Assembly: GCA_934140285.1 (NCBI GenBank)
Contig: CAKPBI010000001.1
Location: forward strand, 124,001-188,000
Direction of reading: 5' to 3'
Length of the DNA: 64,000 bases
DNA from: an uncultured Bacilli bacterium
GTDB taxonomy: Bacteria > Bacillota_I > Bacilli_A > ML615J-28 > CAG-313
Under the pieces are notes generated by a model. It had not been told where the DNA came from. It was given only the letters and a program-made list of their open reading frames with translations, and did no database searches. The position numbers and the translations under genes were made by a program. The first letter of the stretch is position 1; the number at the start of each line of letters is the position of its first letter. This document shows positions 42,370 through 49,517 of the stretch, one piece after another.

Positions 42370-42398
42370 TTGCAAAAACATAAATAATTTGTTATAAT
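42370..42398 (+). promoter_or_regulatory. Promoter of the tRNA-Trp/His genes
   Basis: TTGCAA (42370-42375), 17-base spacer, TATAAT (42393-42398), extended -10 TG at 42390-42391; 15 bases before tRNA-Trp. Confidence 0.85.
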
Positions 42399-42413
42399 AT
42401 TAAAGCAACTAAG

Positions 42414-42487
42414 AGGGGCATCGTACAACGGTAGTACACCGGTCTCCAAAACCGTCAATGTGGGTTCGATTCCTACTGCCCCTGCCA
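42414..42487 (+). tRNA. tRNA-Trp (anticodon CCA)
   Basis: 74 bases with encoded CCA. The acceptor stem AGGGGCA/TGCCCCT pairs fully; the anticodon loop is CTCCAAA and the T-arm GGGTTCGATTCC-like. The CCA anticodon reads UGG only, consistent with UGA being a stop in this genome. Confidence 0.95.
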
Positions 42488-42498
42488 GTAAAACCGAT

Positions 42499-42575
42499 GG
42501 CGAATGTGGTGAAGCGGTTAACACAGCGGATTGTGGCTCCGTCACGCGAGGGTTCGAATCCCTTCATTCGCCCCA
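42499..42575 (+). tRNA. tRNA-His (anticodon GTG)
   Basis: 77 bases with encoded CCA. The acceptor stem has eight pairs, including the extra G(-1):C73 pair that marks tRNA-His. The anticodon loop is TTGTGGC and the T-loop GTTCGAATC. It shares the promoter of tRNA-Trp, 11 bases upstream. Confidence 0.95.
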
Positions 42576-42587
42576 TTTTTGAAATTT

Positions 42588-42620
42588 AAAGATCTTCTAA
42601 AGTAGAAGGTCTTTTATTTT
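42588..42620 (+). terminator. Terminator after tRNA-His
   Basis: Stem AAAGATCTTCTA/TAGAAGGTCTTT (one G-T pair) with loop AAG and a T-rich tail. Confidence 0.88.
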
Positions 42621-42744
42621 ATCCAATTATAGTTATAATACCCTATTTTATATATCTACAAAATATTATAACTTAAGGTTATTGAAAAATAAGTCATCAA
42701 TTTAAATATGTAAGAGATAATATTAGCAAAATTATTAGGTATGA

Positions 42745-42753
42745 TGATATAAT
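42745..42753 (+). promoter_or_regulatory. Extended -10 promoter of the ASCH gene
   Basis: TGATATAAT 39 bases before the ATG at 42792. No -35 match. Confidence 0.6.
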
Positions 42754-42791
42754 ATTAGTAGCTTAAATTTATTGATTAGAGGTTTATAAAC

Positions 42792-43232
42792 ATGACTCCA
42801 AAAGAATTGTGGGAAAGATTTACAAATGAAAAACAAATAGATGAAGATGAATATGAGGTATGGTCTTTTGGTGTAGACCCTGATCTTCTTTCTCAACTTG
42901 TTATAACTGGACACAAAACGGGAACTTCTTCATTATATATATTATATGAGATTGAAAATGAACCACTTCCTAAAACTAATGATTATAGTGTTATCGTAGA
43001 TTCCAATAATAATGCTGTTTGTATTATTCAAAATATAAAAGTAGATATTATTCCTTTCAATAAAGTATCTGCAGAACATGCATATAAAGAAGGCGAAGGG
43101 GATAAATCTTTAAAGTACTGGAGAAAAGTACATCAAACTTTTTTTACAGAAAGTTTGTTAAAAATAAATATGAAATTTACATGTGATATGAAAGTTGTAT
43201 ATGAAGAATTTAAAGTAGTATATAAATTATGA
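42792..43232 (+). CDS. ASCH-domain protein
   Basis: A 146-residue single ASCH domain. Typical parts are FGVDPDLLSQLVITGHKTGTSSLY (a family loop with the G-K-T/S-G-T pattern), DYSVIVDSNNNAVCIIQ, then AYKEGEGDKSLKYWRKVHQTFF. ASCH domains have an RNA-binding PUA-like fold and are thought to act in RNA or nucleotide metabolism. The bacterial one-domain type has scattered nucleoside amidohydrolase or RNase members. The role here is unknown. Confidence 0.85.
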   Translation: MTPKELWERFTNEKQIDEDEYEVWSFGVDPDLLSQLVITGHKTGTSSLYILYEIENEPLPKTNDYSVIVDSNNNAVCIIQNIKVDIIPFNKVSAEHAYKEGEGDKSLKYWRKVHQTFFTESLLKINMKFTCDMKVVYEEFKVVYKL

Positions 43233-43234
43233 TG

Positions 43235-43243
43235 TGTTATAAT
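43235..43243 (+). promoter_or_regulatory. Extended -10 promoter
   Basis: TGTTATAAT directly after the ASCH gene, 44 bases before the next ATG. Confidence 0.6.
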
Positions 43244-43286
43244 GATTAAAAAATAAAAGAAGCAAATAAAAGAGAGGAAAATTAAG

Positions 43287-43793
43287 ATGGAAGATATATA
43301 TATGTTTAAAAGAATAAAGTGGAGAAAAATTTATTCTGTTTGTTTTTTCTTGTTGCTTTGTTGTTGCACGGCTTGGGTATTATTTAATTTATTTGTTATA
43401 GGTAGTGAAGAATCCTTTTTTAAAATCTTACTTATAATAATTTCAGTTTGTACGATATACATATTAGTTCTTATGATACTTCAATTAACACTAAATAATA
43501 TTGCGATAATTGTAGAAAATAAGAAAGTAATTATTAGAAATCACAAAGAAAGAATAATTGATTTTAGTGAAATAGAAAATATTGATTATATATTAAATAG
43601 ACCAAGTAAAAAATTGAGAAGACTTCTAGGTTTAACTTATAAATCAGGTAGAATTATGATAACATTAACAAATGGGGAAACATTTAGTGTCTATGATGTA
43701 AAAGATGCTCAAGAAGTTTGTTTTAAATTAAGGGAATTAGTTCTGTCAAGTAGACAATATGTTCAGTTTGAACAGGAGGACTTTAATGAGTAA
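43287..43793 (+). CDS. Membrane protein with PH-like domain
   Basis: A 168-residue protein with two membrane helices (about 17-38 and 46-67), followed by a beta-rich cytoplasmic domain with a bacterial PH-like pattern (IIVENKKVIIRNHKERIIDFSEIENIDYI...GRIMITLTNGETFSVYDVKDA). Such proteins are common and of unknown role. The start at 43287 has AGAGGAAAA upstream; an internal ATG five codons later is also possible. It overlaps the next small gene by 8 bases. Confidence 0.65.
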   Translation: MEDIYMFKRIKWRKIYSVCFFLLLCCCTAWVLFNLFVIGSEESFFKILLIIISVCTIYILVLMILQLTLNNIAIIVENKKVIIRNHKERIIDFSEIENIDYILNRPSKKLRRLLGLTYKSGRIMITLTNGETFSVYDVKDAQEVCFKLRELVLSSRQYVQFEQEDFNE

Positions 43794-44007
43794 ATATAAT
43801 ATTTTATGGGAATATATTAATAATTTATTTAATAATTCAATCAATACAGAATTGTTCCTAACATTTGATGAGATTAATAAAATCATAGGTTTTAACATAG
43901 ACCATTCATTTTTAAATTACAAAAATGAAACGCTAGAGTATAAACTCATCGTTCAAAACATTAGTTTAAAAAATAAAAAAATATATTTTAAAAGAATAAC
44001 AGAATAA
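43786..44007 (+). CDS. Small protein, DUF7662-like
   Basis: A 73-residue soluble protein. SKYNILWEYINNLF...LFLTFDEINKIIGFNIDHSFLNY follows the pattern (KYxPLxEYL..., LTFDEIExIxGxxLPxSA) of a short domain common in bacteria near nuclease or defence genes, often listed as DUF7662. The C-terminal WW motif of that domain is not clear here. The ATG at 43786 has AGGAGG 6 bases upstream; it overlaps the preceding gene. Probably a co-translated pair. Confidence 0.6.
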   Translation: MSKYNILWEYINNLFNNSINTELFLTFDEINKIIGFNIDHSFLNYKNETLEYKLIVQNISLKNKKIYFKRITE

Positions 44008-44094
44008 ATTTTTAAAAAATTTAATCAAATACAATTATTATTTTTCAAAAAGCGTCAACTCAACAAAAAATTGAGTAATTCAAAGAAACATTAA

Positions 44095-44123
44095 TTTACT
44101 TTTTATGACTTAAAGTGTATAAT
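44095..44123 (+). promoter_or_regulatory. Promoter of the XRE membrane regulator
   Basis: TTTACT (44095-44100), 17-base spacer, TATAAT (44118-44123). This excludes an in-frame ATG at 44122 as start. Confidence 0.75.
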
Positions 44124-44154
44124 GAAAATGAAATTAGGTCATGGAGGTGTTAAA

Positions 44155-45048
44155 ATGGGAATTGGCCATAAAATAAAGGAGTATAGAACAAAAGCGGGAC
44201 TTACTCAAAAAGAATTAGCAGATGGGTTACACATAACTTATCAAGCAGTATCAAGATGGGAAAATGATGATGCAGAACCATCATTTGATACATTAAAAGA
44301 TATTTGTGAGATTTTGAATTGTTCACTAGATGAATTATTTGAAATGAAAAAACAAAATGATGTAGAAGAAAAAGTACAAATTGTAGAACATGTAGTAGTT
44401 CAAGAAAAAAGTCCAGTACTTGGAATTTGTGAAGAATGTAATAAACCTATTTATGATTCAGATGATTTAAACAGAGTTGATGAATTAATAAAAGTAAAAA
44501 AAGGTAGAACTACTCATACGGAAACACGTCAAAAAATTTTATGTGGTGAATGCCAGAAAAAAAGAGAAGAAAAGATTAAACTCGAAAAAGAAAAAAGACA
44601 TCAAGAATTTTTAGAAAAACTAAAGAAAAAAAGAATTCATTCATTTGTATGGTCAACTATTGTGGCAATTTTATTTTTAATAACAGGATTTTCAGCCATA
44701 GCAAAAGGTGATAAATCTAATGGTATTGAATGTATAATAACAAGTGTAATGGTGTTTTGTTTTATTGCGACAATGATTTTAAATAATACTTTTCTTCCTA
44801 AACTTTGGTGTGAAATTGCTTCATGGGGATTTGTTAAAATGCCAGGAATAATTTTTGATTTCAGTTTAGATGGTATTGTTTCACTTATCGTAATAAAAAT
44901 TATATTATTTATACTTAGTATAATATTAGCTATATTGGCAGTAATTCTTGCAACCATTGTTGCTTTATTCCTAGGTGTCTTTGTTTATCCTTTTGCTATT
45001 TCTAAAAATATTAAAGGAAATGAAAAGGAAGAAGATTATATATATTAA
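44155..45048 (+). CDS. XRE-family regulator with zinc ribbon and membrane domain
   Basis: A 297-residue protein in three parts. An XRE helix-turn-helix (about 1-62: IKEYRTKAGLTQKELADGL, then ITYQAVSRWENDDAEPSFDTLKDICEIL) is followed by a two-CxxC zinc-ribbon-like segment (CEEC at about 90 and CGEC at about 130) and a Lys/Glu-rich helix. The C-terminal part holds four hydrophobic segments (about 163-185, 195-213, 238-272), so it is membrane-tethered. Such layouts are seen in one-component regulators that respond to cell-envelope or redox cues. The ATG at 44155 follows GGAGGTG. Confidence 0.8.
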   Translation: MGIGHKIKEYRTKAGLTQKELADGLHITYQAVSRWENDDAEPSFDTLKDICEILNCSLDELFEMKKQNDVEEKVQIVEHVVVQEKSPVLGICEECNKPIYDSDDLNRVDELIKVKKGRTTHTETRQKILCGECQKKREEKIKLEKEKRHQEFLEKLKKKRIHSFVWSTIVAILFLITGFSAIAKGDKSNGIECIITSVMVFCFIATMILNNTFLPKLWCEIASWGFVKMPGIIFDFSLDGIVSLIVIKIILFILSIILAILAVILATIVALFLGVFVYPFAISKNIKGNEKEEDYIY

Positions 45049-45123
45049 TTTGTATAAAAAATTTTTCAAAAACTCATATTTTCTATAAAAATGAATAAAA
45101 GCAAAAAACATTTGTCAACAAAC

Positions 45124-45156
45124 AGGCTTAATATATATTCTATATTAAGCCTTTTA
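45124..45156 (+). terminator. Terminator after the XRE regulator
   Basis: A perfect 12-base stem AGGCTTAATATA/TATATTAAGCCT with loop TATTC and a short T tail. Confidence 0.78.
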
Positions 45157-45173
45157 ATATATATACTCATTAT

Positions 45174-45202
45174 TTGACAAAAGTCACATAATTAACTATA
45201 AT
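45174..45202 (+). promoter_or_regulatory. Consensus promoter of the nitroreductase gene
   Basis: Exact TTGACA (45174-45179), 17-base spacer, exact TATAAT (45197-45202). Confidence 0.9.
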
Positions 45203-45239
45203 GAAAAAAAGGTAAGAAACAAAAAATTAAGGAGAAAAT

Positions 45240-46028
45240 ATGAATTATTATGATTTAATATTTAGACGTAAATCTTTTCATTTATTTAGAAATCAAAAAA
45301 GAATATCACCATTTGAACTAAAAGAATTAAAAGAGTATATTAATTTAGTAAAACCACTAGATTTAACTATTAAAACAAAAATTAAGGTAGTCAAAGAAGA
45401 TGAAACATCATGTAATAGAGGAGCCGAGTATGTTATTGAATTTTATAGCGAAGTTAAAGGAAACTATTTAAGAAATATTGGATATATGGGAGAACAAATT
45501 GATCTTTGGCTTGCTTCAAGAAATATGGGATCACTTTGGTATGGAGTAGGAAGACCAGATGAGGAAAAAATAAGTGATGACCTTTCTTTTGTAATCATGA
45601 TGGCCATCGCAAAAATGCCAAGTGAATCATTTAGAAAAGATATGTTTAAAGCAAAAAGAAAACCTCTTGAAGAAGTATGGAGTTGTGACTTAATTCCCTC
45701 GGCTGATATAATTCGTTTTGCACCTAGTGCATGTAACCTACAACCGTGGAAAGTTGAAAATTCTAAGGGAGAAATAAAGGTTTATAGATATAAAAAACCC
45801 GGTAAAAGAGGAACAATGCCATCAAAAAAAGTTAGATATTATAATATGATAGATATGGGAATATTTATCTTCTTTTTAGAAACATGTCTTACTCATGATG
45901 GATACTATTATGATAGTATTCAATATTATGATGATGAACCAGATAGTGTTGAATACACATTAGTCGCAACTTATAAAATATATAGACATGAAACGAAAGA
46001 TAGTAAATTTATGAAGGATAAAATATAA
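45240..46028 (+). CDS. Nitroreductase-family protein (TM1586-like)
   Basis: A 262-residue protein of the nitroreductase superfamily, in which two ferredoxin-like nitroreductase halves are joined in one chain (TM1586 type). The N-terminal YYDLIFRRKSFHLF and the FMN-contact-like RFAPSACNLQPWKVE (about 159-173) are the hallmarks, with GYMGEQIDLWLASRNMGSLWYG in the middle. It probably binds FMN and reduces small nitro or quinone compounds with NAD(P)H. The gene is followed at once by a decayed DUF3795 gene. Confidence 0.85.
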   Translation: MNYYDLIFRRKSFHLFRNQKRISPFELKELKEYINLVKPLDLTIKTKIKVVKEDETSCNRGAEYVIEFYSEVKGNYLRNIGYMGEQIDLWLASRNMGSLWYGVGRPDEEKISDDLSFVIMMAIAKMPSESFRKDMFKAKRKPLEEVWSCDLIPSADIIRFAPSACNLQPWKVENSKGEIKVYRYKKPGKRGTMPSKKVRYYNMIDMGIFIFFLETCLTHDGYYYDSIQYYDDEPDSVEYTLVATYKIYRHETKDSKFMKDKI

Positions 46029-46330
46029 ATAAATTAATTGGAATATGTGGATTAAACTGTACTGAATGTCAAGCAAGAATACCTACAATTAATAATGAGA
46101 GTAAAGGTAGCAAAAAAATGGTCACTCTTCAATAAAGTTGAAAATACATTTTAAATGATTAATCGTTTAGGATGACTAGCAGAAGGTGTTAAAGCTCCTT
46201 TTTGTGATAAACTATGCTTAATAAAACAATGTGCTATAAGAAAAAACAAGAAACATATGATTAATGTATTGAAATGGAAACATGTCAAAAATTAGCCATG
46301 ATTACATCTAATAATAAAAGTAAATACTGT
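46025..46330 (+). pseudogene. Decayed DUF3795 gene
   Basis: Translation from 46031 gives KLIGICGLNCTECQARIPTI, a clear DUF3795 start (two Cys pairs). The expected initiator is ATA at 46025. After 46098 the homology continues in another frame (RVKVAKKWSLFNKVEN) and then meets stops. A later piece (CDKLCLIKQCAIRKN, about 46202-46246) matches the second Cys cluster of the family. With a lost start, at least one frameshift and several stops this is a dead gene. It fills most of the 351-base gap after the nitroreductase gene. Confidence 0.72.
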
Positions 46331-46379
46331 AACATCTCTCTTTTAATGAGTTAAATTTTAATAGAACCTTTGTATAAAA

Positions 46380-46670
46380 ATGAAAATTATTCCAGTAATC
46401 GCTATTGATACCTATACAACATATAAACTTGCTATTATGTTAATTCATTTTTTAAAAAAAGAAGATAATGTAATAGTAAGATTTAGTAAAGAATTATCAG
46501 TTGTTGAGGCATTTGTTTCAATACTAATATTACTACAAGAGCTAATAATGATTAATGGTGGAATAAATAGTGATATATTAATAGTATCAGTAACATCTAG
46601 TTTAGTAATACTTTTCGTCGTAATGTTGTATTCAGTTATCAATTTAATTAAAACAATAAAAAATAACTAA
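46380..46670 (+). pseudogene. Membrane-protein fragment, probably remnant
   Basis: A 96-codon open frame with two or three hydrophobic segments (VEAFVSILILLQELIMI, ILIVSVTSSLVILFVVMLYSVINLI). It lacks a Shine-Dalgarno and a promoter and sits directly after the decayed DUF3795 gene. It may be the C-terminal end of a larger membrane protein whose front is gone. I recognise no family. It could also be a small real gene. Confidence 0.4.
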
Positions 46671-46679
46671 TCATTTCAA

Positions 46680-46708
46680 TTGAGTTATAGTAAAAAATAT
46701 TATATAAT
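46680..46708 (+). promoter_or_regulatory. Promoter of the small lipoprotein gene
   Basis: TTGAGT (46680-46685), 17-base spacer, TATAAT (46703-46708). It fixes the start at the ATG at 46740. Confidence 0.78.
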
Positions 46709-46739
46709 TTTTCTAAAATTAAATGGGAGGAAAAATATA

Positions 46740-47249
46740 ATGAAGAAATTTTGTTTAGTTATGGTTAGCTTATTCTTTATGTTTACTATGGTAAGTTGTG
46801 GTCCAAAATATGAAGTTATTTTATCAATGGGAGACGGAAGAGTTGAAGATGACAATGTAACAGTAGCATACGACATTCATGAAAAATTGAAAGATGGATA
46901 TGTATTAAAAGGAAAAATGATTGCTGAAAAAAATGCAAATATGGCACTAGACTACTATTTTACAATATCATTTGATGATCCACTATCTAGTAGTAACTAC
47001 TCTGAAAAAGTATTATTTTCAGTAAAAGGGGCTGACTTTGAAAAGGAAAAAACAAGTAATGGCTATGGTCCTATTAAATTTGAAATTAAACTAGAAAAAT
47101 TAGAAAGCTACTTTGAAAAAACAGATACTGAAAAACAAGTATATTTAGTTATTCACGGCTCAGAATGGAATAAATCAGATATAACAACATATAATTCAAG
47201 TAGATATACATATAAATGGAATAATGGAAAAGTAGAACTTACAAAATAG
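46740..47249 (+). CDS. Lipoprotein, function unknown
   Basis: A 169-residue lipoprotein: signal FCLVMVSLFFMFTMVSC with lipobox MVSC (Cys near 20), then an approximately 148-residue beta-rich domain without recognised motifs. The ATG at 46740 is preceded by GGGAGGAA. Monocistronic, with its own promoter and terminator. Confidence 0.7.
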   Translation: MKKFCLVMVSLFFMFTMVSCGPKYEVILSMGDGRVEDDNVTVAYDIHEKLKDGYVLKGKMIAEKNANMALDYYFTISFDDPLSSSNYSEKVLFSVKGADFEKEKTSNGYGPIKFEIKLEKLESYFEKTDTEKQVYLVIHGSEWNKSDITTYNSSRYTYKWNNGKVELTK

Positions 47250-47257
47250 AAATAGAA

Positions 47258-47286
47258 ACAAGATGATTTTTTCATCTTGTTTTTTC
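47258..47286 (+). terminator. Terminator after the lipoprotein gene
   Basis: Stem ACAAGATGA/TCATCTTGT with a T loop and a T-run. Confidence 0.9.
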
Positions 47287-47293
47287 AAAAAAT

Positions 47294-47322
47294 TTGATTA
47301 TTTTTCCAATAACTTATATAAT
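47294..47322 (+). promoter_or_regulatory. Promoter of the DUF2130 gene
   Basis: TTGATT (47294-47299), 17-base spacer, TATAAT (47317-47322). Confidence 0.78.
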
Positions 47323-47341
47323 TATAGTAAGGAGAATTAAT

Positions 47342-48715
47342 ATGAGTAAGATACAAGTAAAAATAATAAACAAAACAACATTAGAAATATGTGAAGAAGC
47401 CCACATAGGAGATATCATTGATTTAGAAGAATTAACTAGAGTTGATACTACCTTAATAGAAGAAGCCATTAATCTTCAAAAGGACAAAATATACGAAAAG
47501 AAGCTAGAGGAACAAAAACAAATTGAAAGAAAGCTTCATGAGGCAGAGATTACCAAATTAAATGCCAAATTAGAAGAGTTAAGTAGACAAAATGAATTAA
47601 ATTTAAAAACTAAAGAGCAAGAACTTCTAACAAAATATCAAGAAGAAATAACTGCTTTAAAAATGGAAATTGCTAAATTAAAACTTGATTCAGAGAATAA
47701 TACTAAAAATAATGAAACAAACATTCAACTAAGACTAAACGAGCAAGAAAAAACATTGGTCTTAAAATATAATGAACAAATCACTAAATTAAAAAATGAA
47801 CTAGAGATTTTAAAACAAACTCAAGAATCAAAAATTAAAGAAATTATGGCTCAAACTAATGCTCTACATCTAGAAGAATTAACAAAACAAAAAGAAGAAT
47901 TAAGTAAAATAATTAAAGAAAAAGAAGAATTAATTCAAACACTTCAAAGACAAAAAGCATCATTAAATGTAAAACAAACAGGAGAAGATTTAGAGTCTTG
48001 GTGTAATAATGAAGTATTATCATATATGCAAACAGGTTTATTCAACTGTACTTGGAAGAAGGACAATGAAGTAGTACGTGATGATGGTGAGGAGAAAGGC
48101 TCAAAAGCTGATTTTATCTTTAAGATTTTTACAACAAATGAGCATAAACTTGATGAACTTCTTGCAAGTATTTGTTTAGAAATGAAAGATGAAAATCCAG
48201 ATTCAGTGAATAAAAAAACTAATGCCTCATATTTTAAAGCATTAGATAAGAATAGAAATAAAAAAGGATGCAGATATGCGGTTCTCGTTTCCAACCTAGA
48301 AACTGACAAACCCAATGATTTACCAATTTATAAAGTACTTGAATATGAAGATATGTATGTTGTTCGTCCTGCATATATGATGACATTCTTAAATATGATT
48401 GTTTCATTAACTACTCGTTTTTCTCAATTAATATTAACAAAAACGAAAGAAGATCTTGAATTAAAAAATCAAACGTTACTTATGGAAGAATTTAACTCTC
48501 TTAAAGAAACATATCTTGATAAACCATTAGCAAGTCTTCAAACAATTCTTGATGATGTTTATAAGAAAACAGAAACAATCAAAAAAGCAGCATCAATGAT
48601 TGATGATGATTGTGAAAAAATTAAATCATCATATATAAGAAATATTGAAGAAAAACTTAGAAAATTTGAAATTAAATTAAATGGTATTACTAAAAAAATG
48701 GATGGTGAAAACTAA
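47342..48715 (+). CDS. DUF2130 coiled-coil protein with nuclease-like core
   Basis: A 457-residue protein. Residues about 45-215 form a long coiled coil (EEQKQIERKLHEAEITKLN and similar). The conserved DUF2130 domain follows (about 216-370: VKQTGEDLESWCNNEVLSYM, then GSKADFIFKIF and CLEMKDENPDSVN). Asp in KADF and the ExK of CLEMKDE have the spacing of a PD-(D/E)xK nuclease active site. A helical tail ends the protein. Function is not known; some relatives lie near phage or defence genes. The ATG at 47342 follows AAGGAG; the longer frame from 47294 is inside the promoter. Confidence 0.82.
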   Translation: MSKIQVKIINKTTLEICEEAHIGDIIDLEELTRVDTTLIEEAINLQKDKIYEKKLEEQKQIERKLHEAEITKLNAKLEELSRQNELNLKTKEQELLTKYQEEITALKMEIAKLKLDSENNTKNNETNIQLRLNEQEKTLVLKYNEQITKLKNELEILKQTQESKIKEIMAQTNALHLEELTKQKEELSKIIKEKEELIQTLQRQKASLNVKQTGEDLESWCNNEVLSYMQTGLFNCTWKKDNEVVRDDGEEKGSKADFIFKIFTTNEHKLDELLASICLEMKDENPDSVNKKTNASYFKALDKNRNKKGCRYAVLVSNLETDKPNDLPIYKVLEYEDMYVVRPAYMMTFLNMIVSLTTRFSQLILTKTKEDLELKNQTLLMEEFNSLKETYLDKPLASLQTILDDVYKKTETIKKAASMIDDDCEKIKSSYIRNIEEKLRKFEIKLNGITKKMDGEN

Positions 48716-49149
48716 TGACAGTATTGATAGTACTTGGTAATCGTCTTAATGATGATGGTAGTTTTACTAAGGCGATGCAAGAAAGAATGAATATAACCAT
48801 AGATATTGTAAAAAAATATAATGTTGATTACATAATACTATCAGGTGGTGTCGCAAATAAAAATATTAAAATTAGTGAAGCTGAAGCAATGAAAAACTAT
48901 TTAGTAAGTAAAGGCTTAGATGAAAATAAAATTATTCCTGAATCAAAATCAATGTCAACATATGAAAATGCTAAATTCTCAATTCCTATGGCATTAGAAC
49001 TTAATCCAGATACAATTATAGTTTGTTCATCACTTGAACACTTCACAAAACAGCCATATAATCTATGTACATTCTTTTCAGAATTTATAAATGATAAGCA
49101 CATTGATTTAGTCTTTTATACAAAATCAGGATTTAACGCTTACTCTTAA
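48715..49149 (+). CDS. YdcF-like DUF218 protein
   Basis: A 144-residue DUF218 domain protein: VLIVLGNRLNDDGSFTKAMQERM, DYIILSGGVANKN, SEAEAMKNYLVSKGLDENKIIPESKSMSTYENAKF. The family includes YdcF and SanA, some of which bind S-adenosylmethionine or affect envelope integrity. This version has no membrane helix and a short C-terminus. Its ATG overlaps the DUF2130 stop by one base (TAATG), so they are translationally coupled. Confidence 0.86.
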   Translation: MTVLIVLGNRLNDDGSFTKAMQERMNITIDIVKKYNVDYIILSGGVANKNIKISEAEAMKNYLVSKGLDENKIIPESKSMSTYENAKFSIPMALELNPDTIIVCSSLEHFTKQPYNLCTFFSEFINDKHIDLVFYTKSGFNAYS

Positions 49150-49158
49150 TTATAAAAA

Positions 49159-49198
49159 TAAATCTCCTTTGAAGATATTAACAAAGGAGATTTATATT
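49159..49198 (+). terminator. Terminator after the DUF218 gene
   Basis: A perfect 13-base stem TAAATCTCCTTTG/CAAAGGAGATTTA with a 10-base loop and T-rich tail. Confidence 0.88.
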
Positions 49199-49252
49199 TT
49201 ACTAATAAATACCAACTTTAAACTACACTAAAATAATAAAAAGTTATATTAG

Positions 49253-49281
49253 TTGACAAAAACCCCAAAAAACGATATAAT
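49253..49281 (+). promoter_or_regulatory. Consensus promoter of the tRNA-Ser/Glu genes
   Basis: Exact TTGACA (49253-49258), 17-base spacer, exact TATAAT (49276-49281). Confidence 0.92.
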
Positions 49282-49292
49282 ATTAGAGCGTT

Positions 49293-49383
49293 GGAGTAGT
49301 ACTCAAGAGGCTGAAGAGGTGCCCCTGCTAAGGGCATAGACCGGGAAACTGGTGCAAGGGTTCAAATCCCTTCTACTCCGCCA
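49293..49383 (+). tRNA. tRNA-Ser (anticodon GCT)
   Basis: 91 bases with encoded CCA and a long variable arm (class II). The acceptor stem GGAGTAG/CTACTCC pairs fully, the anticodon loop is CTGCTAA and the discriminator is G, as in tRNA-Ser. Confidence 0.95.
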
Positions 49384-49391
49384 TTCATTTT

Positions 49392-49468
49392 GGTCTGTTG
49401 GAGAAGCGGCTTAACTCACATGCCTTTCACGCATGCACTCACGGGTTCGAATCCCGTACAGATCACCA
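49392..49468 (+). tRNA. tRNA-Glu (anticodon TTC)
   Basis: 77 bases with encoded CCA. The acceptor stem GGTCTGT/ACAGATC includes one G-T pair, and the anticodon loop is CTTTCAC. It lies 8 bases after tRNA-Ser and shares its promoter. Confidence 0.94.
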
Positions 49469-49480
49469 TTTGAAAACAAA

Positions 49481-49507
49481 CCGCTTTTATAAGCGGCTTT
49501 TATTTTA
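49481..49507 (+). terminator. Terminator after tRNA-Glu
   Basis: Stem CCGCTT/AAGCGG with loop TTAT and T-rich tail. It ends 11 bases before the MATE start, so some readthrough into MATE is likely. Confidence 0.75.
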
Positions 49508-49517
49508 TGGGGGTAAT

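Noticed and set aside
42309..42545. Minus-strand open frame across the tRNA-Trp and tRNA-His genes
   Set aside because: Its translation (AVGIEPTLTVLETGVLPLYDAP) is the usual false protein read from tRNA antisense.
44008..44154. CTCAA-loop-TTGAG hairpin as a terminator
   Set aside because: Only five pairs and no T-run; the region mainly holds the promoter of the next gene.
46380..46670. Confident call of a real small membrane gene
   Set aside because: It has no ribosome site or promoter and adjoins a dead gene, so it is listed as a probable remnant only.
49398..49517. N-terminal extension of the MATE gene
   Set aside because: The extension runs through the tRNA-Glu gene and its terminator; the ATG at 49518 has a GGGGG ribosome site.
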